Shown: one piece after another, positions 3,593 to 5,537 of the stretch | Layout of the letters: each line of letters starts with the position of its first letter | Position numbering within the stretch: the first letter of the stretch is position 1 | DNA from: Pseudomonadota bacterium | GTDB lineage: Bacteria; Pseudomonadota; Gammaproteobacteria; Burkholderiales; Burkholderiaceae_B | Assembly (NCBI GenBank): GCA_021793875.1 | Contig: JAJYRX010000103.1 | Location: 1-5,537 of the forward strand | DNA: 5,537 nt | Direction of reading: 5' to 3' | Made by a program: the position numbers and the translations under genes | Notes under the pieces: generated by a model | Told to the model about the DNA's origin: nothing | Seen by the model: the letters and a program-made list of their open reading frames with translations, nothing else | Database searches by the model: none

Positions 3593-5537
3593 ATGTTAAT
3601 TAAGGCATTACTGTCATTAACCTTAATTGGTACTCTATCAAATTCATATGCCCAAATTAACCCCGTCGATACGCTAAAGCCTGTGCATGAAGTCGAGGGT
3701 ATATCTGAGTATGTACTAGAGAACGGCCTAAAAATTATTCTGGCCCCCGATCAGTCACAACCTAACACCACAGTCAATATGACATATATGGTTGGGGCAC
3801 GTCATGAAAACTACGGGCAAACTGGCATGGCGCATCTGCTTGAGCACATGCTTTTTCGAGGCACACCAAATATGCCAGATGCTTTAGCAGAGTTTTCACG
3901 TCGTGGCCTACAGGCAAACGGCACCACCAATGCAGACCGCACCAACTATTACGCAAGTTTTGCTGCTGATCCAGAAACATTGAAATGGTACATAAACTGG
4001 CAAGCCGACTCCATGGTTAACGCATCAATAACCCAGGAAGATCTTGATTCCGAAATGACTGTTGTGCGTAACGAAATGGAGCGAGGTGAAAATAGCCCTT
4101 TCCAAGTACTAATGCAGAAAATGATGGCTTCGGCCTATCAATGGCATAACTATGGCAAAACAACAATTGGTGCTCGCTCAGATGTGGAAAACGTAGACAT
4201 ACACCAGTTAAGAAAGTTTTATAAAACCTACTATCAGCCAGATAACGCCGTACTGATAGTTTCAGGGCAGTTTGATGAAAAAGAAACCCTACAATATATA
4301 TACGAAGCATTCGCCGTTCTGCCCAAACCAGAGCGAAAATTACCGCCAGAATATACCAAAGAGCCAGTTCAAGATGGCGAACGCAAAGTTACACTCAAGC
4401 GTCAAGGTGGTAGCCCACTTATAGGAGCTCTATACCACATACCTGCAGCAGCTACTCCAGAATACATAGCTTTAGACTTAGGTGTTGCGGTATTAGGCGA
4501 TACACCATCTGGACGCTTATATACTAACTTAGTTCGCGAAGGGTTGAGTACACAAGTGTTTGCTTTTGCGGCATCTATGGCACAACCTGGATACGCATTG
4601 TTCGGAGCGCAACTAGAGCCTGGAATGGATCAACAAAAGGCTCTCGAAGCTCTTAAAAGCACAATAGATGAAATAAAAAAGAAGCCAATAAGCCAAACCG
4701 AACTTGATCGTGTGCGTAATCAGTGGCTAACCGGATGGTCAAGAATTTTTGCAGACCCTGTACAACTTGCCTCAGCTTTATCTGAGTCGCAATCTGAAGG
4801 TGACTGGCGCCTGTTCTTCTGGATGCGCGATACCGTTGAATCTATAAAACTTGATAAAGTGCAGAAAGCTATCAGTAGGTACCTGGTTCCCGATAACCGT
4901 ACTATAGGAGTTTATATACCTACAGAAAAACCTGTAAGGGCGCCGGCGTCTGATTACCCAGAAGTAAATGAATTACTAAAAGACTATAAAGGTAAGGGTA
5001 AGAATGAGCAGGTTGGATCTTTTGACACCAGCCCCTTGGCAATAAATAATGCTACCGAGATAAGCGAAATAGCATTATCATCCGGCACTATAGAAACTGC
5101 TTTGCTACCAAAGCCAACTCGCGGAAACCGCGTTGAAGCGCGACTATCATTACGCTTTGGAAATGAAAACTCTCTTAAAGGACAACGTTACGCTGCAAAT
5201 GCAGTTGCCGCACTTCTTGATCGTGGCACCAGCTCAATGTCACGTCAAGACATAAAAGACAGATTCGATGCCTTGCAAACATCTGTTGGTTTTAGTGCAG
5301 GCACCGGAAGCATTACAGTAAGCATAACCAGTGTACGTAAGCATTTAAGCGATGCCTTAACACTTGTGGCCGATATTCTTAAAAACGCAAACTTCCCTGA
5401 AGAGGAGCTAGCCGAGTACAAGCGTATCAGTAACACCGCCATAGCAGATGCAATGGCCGACCCTCAGGCACTGGCATCACGCAAACTTGCGCGGCACGCA
5501 AACAACTGGCCTGAAAATGATATTAGGTATGTAAGAT
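3593..5537 (+). CDS. secreted M16 (insulinase/pitrilysin family) zinc metallopeptidase, 3' end outside the window
   Basis: The frame is open to the window edge (648 codons plus one base) with no internal stop. The product should be a periplasmic or envelope zinc peptidase of the two-lobe M16 type, which degrades peptides inside a clamshell chamber. A signal peptide spans 1-20, with likely cleavage after SYA. The catalytic inverted zinc motif is H81-L-L-E84-H85, and E161, in VVRNEMERGE, is the third ligand 76 residues after H85, as expected. The first C-terminal M16 domain begins near 202 (HQLRKFYKTYYQPDN) and includes SGRLY at 306-310. A second M16 lobe starts around 510, where NAVAA (536-540) replaces HLLEH, so that lobe is non-catalytic, as usual. 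Family members of this layout are about 900 residues long, so roughly 250 residues are missing. An in-frame ATG at 3542 would add 17 residues before the signal peptide; ATG at 3593 was preferred because it gives a standard signal sequence. Neither has a strong ribosome binding site. Confidence 0.92.
   Translation, partial: MLIKALLSLTLIGTLSNSYAQINPVDTLKPVHEVEGISEYVLENGLKIILAPDQSQPNTTVNMTYMVGARHENYGQTGMAHLLEHMLFRGTPNMPDALAEFSRRGLQANGTTNADRTNYYASFAADPETLKWYINWQADSMVNASITQEDLDSEMTVVRNEMERGENSPFQVLMQKMMASAYQWHNYGKTTIGARSDVENVDIHQLRKFYKTYYQPDNAVLIVSGQFDEKETLQYIYEAFAVLPKPERKLPPEYTKEPVQDGERKVTLKRQGGSPLIGALYHIPAAATPEYIALDLGVAVLGDTPSGRLYTNLVREGLSTQVFAFAASMAQPGYALFGAQLEPGMDQQKALEALKSTIDEIKKKPISQTELDRVRNQWLTGWSRIFADPVQLASALSESQSEGDWRLFFWMRDTVESIKLDKVQKAISRYLVPDNRTIGVYIPTEKPVRAPASDYPEVNELLKDYKGKGKNEQVGSFDTSPLAINNATEISEIALSSGTIETALLPKPTRGNRVEARLSLRFGNENSLKGQRYAANAVAALLDRGTSSMSRQDIKDRFDALQTSVGFSAGTGSITVSITSVRKHLSDALTLVADILKNANFPEEELAEYKRISNTAIADAMADPQALASRKLARHANNWPENDIRYVR

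Noticed and set aside
3774..4310. Two minus-strand open frames (3774-3980, 4017-4310)
   Set aside because: They are antisense to the M16 catalytic domain, which has its complete zinc motif in the plus frame.
5245..5442. 65-codon minus-strand open frame
   Set aside because: It is antisense to the second M16 lobe and shows no features of its own.

Overview
The window looks like chromosomal DNA of a Gram-negative bacterium, most likely a moderately AT-rich gammaproteobacterium. The grounds are the secreted class I cytochromes c, a DUF1841-type protein, a MoxR/VWA pair of the CoxD/CoxE type and a secreted insulinase-family (M16) peptidase, all with similar base composition. I cannot place the genus. 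I see no IS element, tRNA, rRNA, CRISPR array or phage gene. Coding density is high and every gene looks intact except the last, which runs off the right edge.

Layout. (1) Positions 64-471, + strand: a small DUF1841-family protein of unknown function. (2) Positions 482-1207, - strand: two tandem single-haem periplasmic cytochromes c, 857-1207 first and 482-844 second, 12 bp apart. They converge on the DUF1841 gene, and a hairpin spans both stop codons. (3) Positions 1208-1374: a divergent regulatory region with a plausible sigma70 promoter towards the right, an AT-rich palindrome over its -10 element, and repeated TAGCGCC/CGCTA words. (4) Positions 1375-2241 and 2337-3509, + strand: a MoxR-type AAA+ ATPase and a CoxE-like protein with a von Willebrand factor A domain. 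(5) Positions 3593 to the window end, + strand: the first 648 codons of a secreted two-lobe M16 zinc peptidase.

How they may work together. MoxR ATPases and VWA proteins usually act as a pair, in a chaperone-like role that assembles or activates a metalloenzyme or protein complex. In CO dehydrogenase clusters the CoxD/CoxE pair matures the metal centre. No such client enzyme is in the window. The nearest redox proteins are the two cytochromes transcribed divergently from the pair, and DUF1841 lies just beyond them. A link between the pair and the cytochromes, or a respiratory complex they serve, is an inference from position only. The peptidase follows on the same strand after 83 bp and may be co-transcribed or independent.

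The most interesting points are the MoxR-VWA/twin-cytochrome/DUF1841 neighbourhood, the glycine-substituted metal-binding motif of the VWA protein, the His/Glu spacing in the DUF1841 protein, and the divergent control region. None is clear evidence of a wholly new system.
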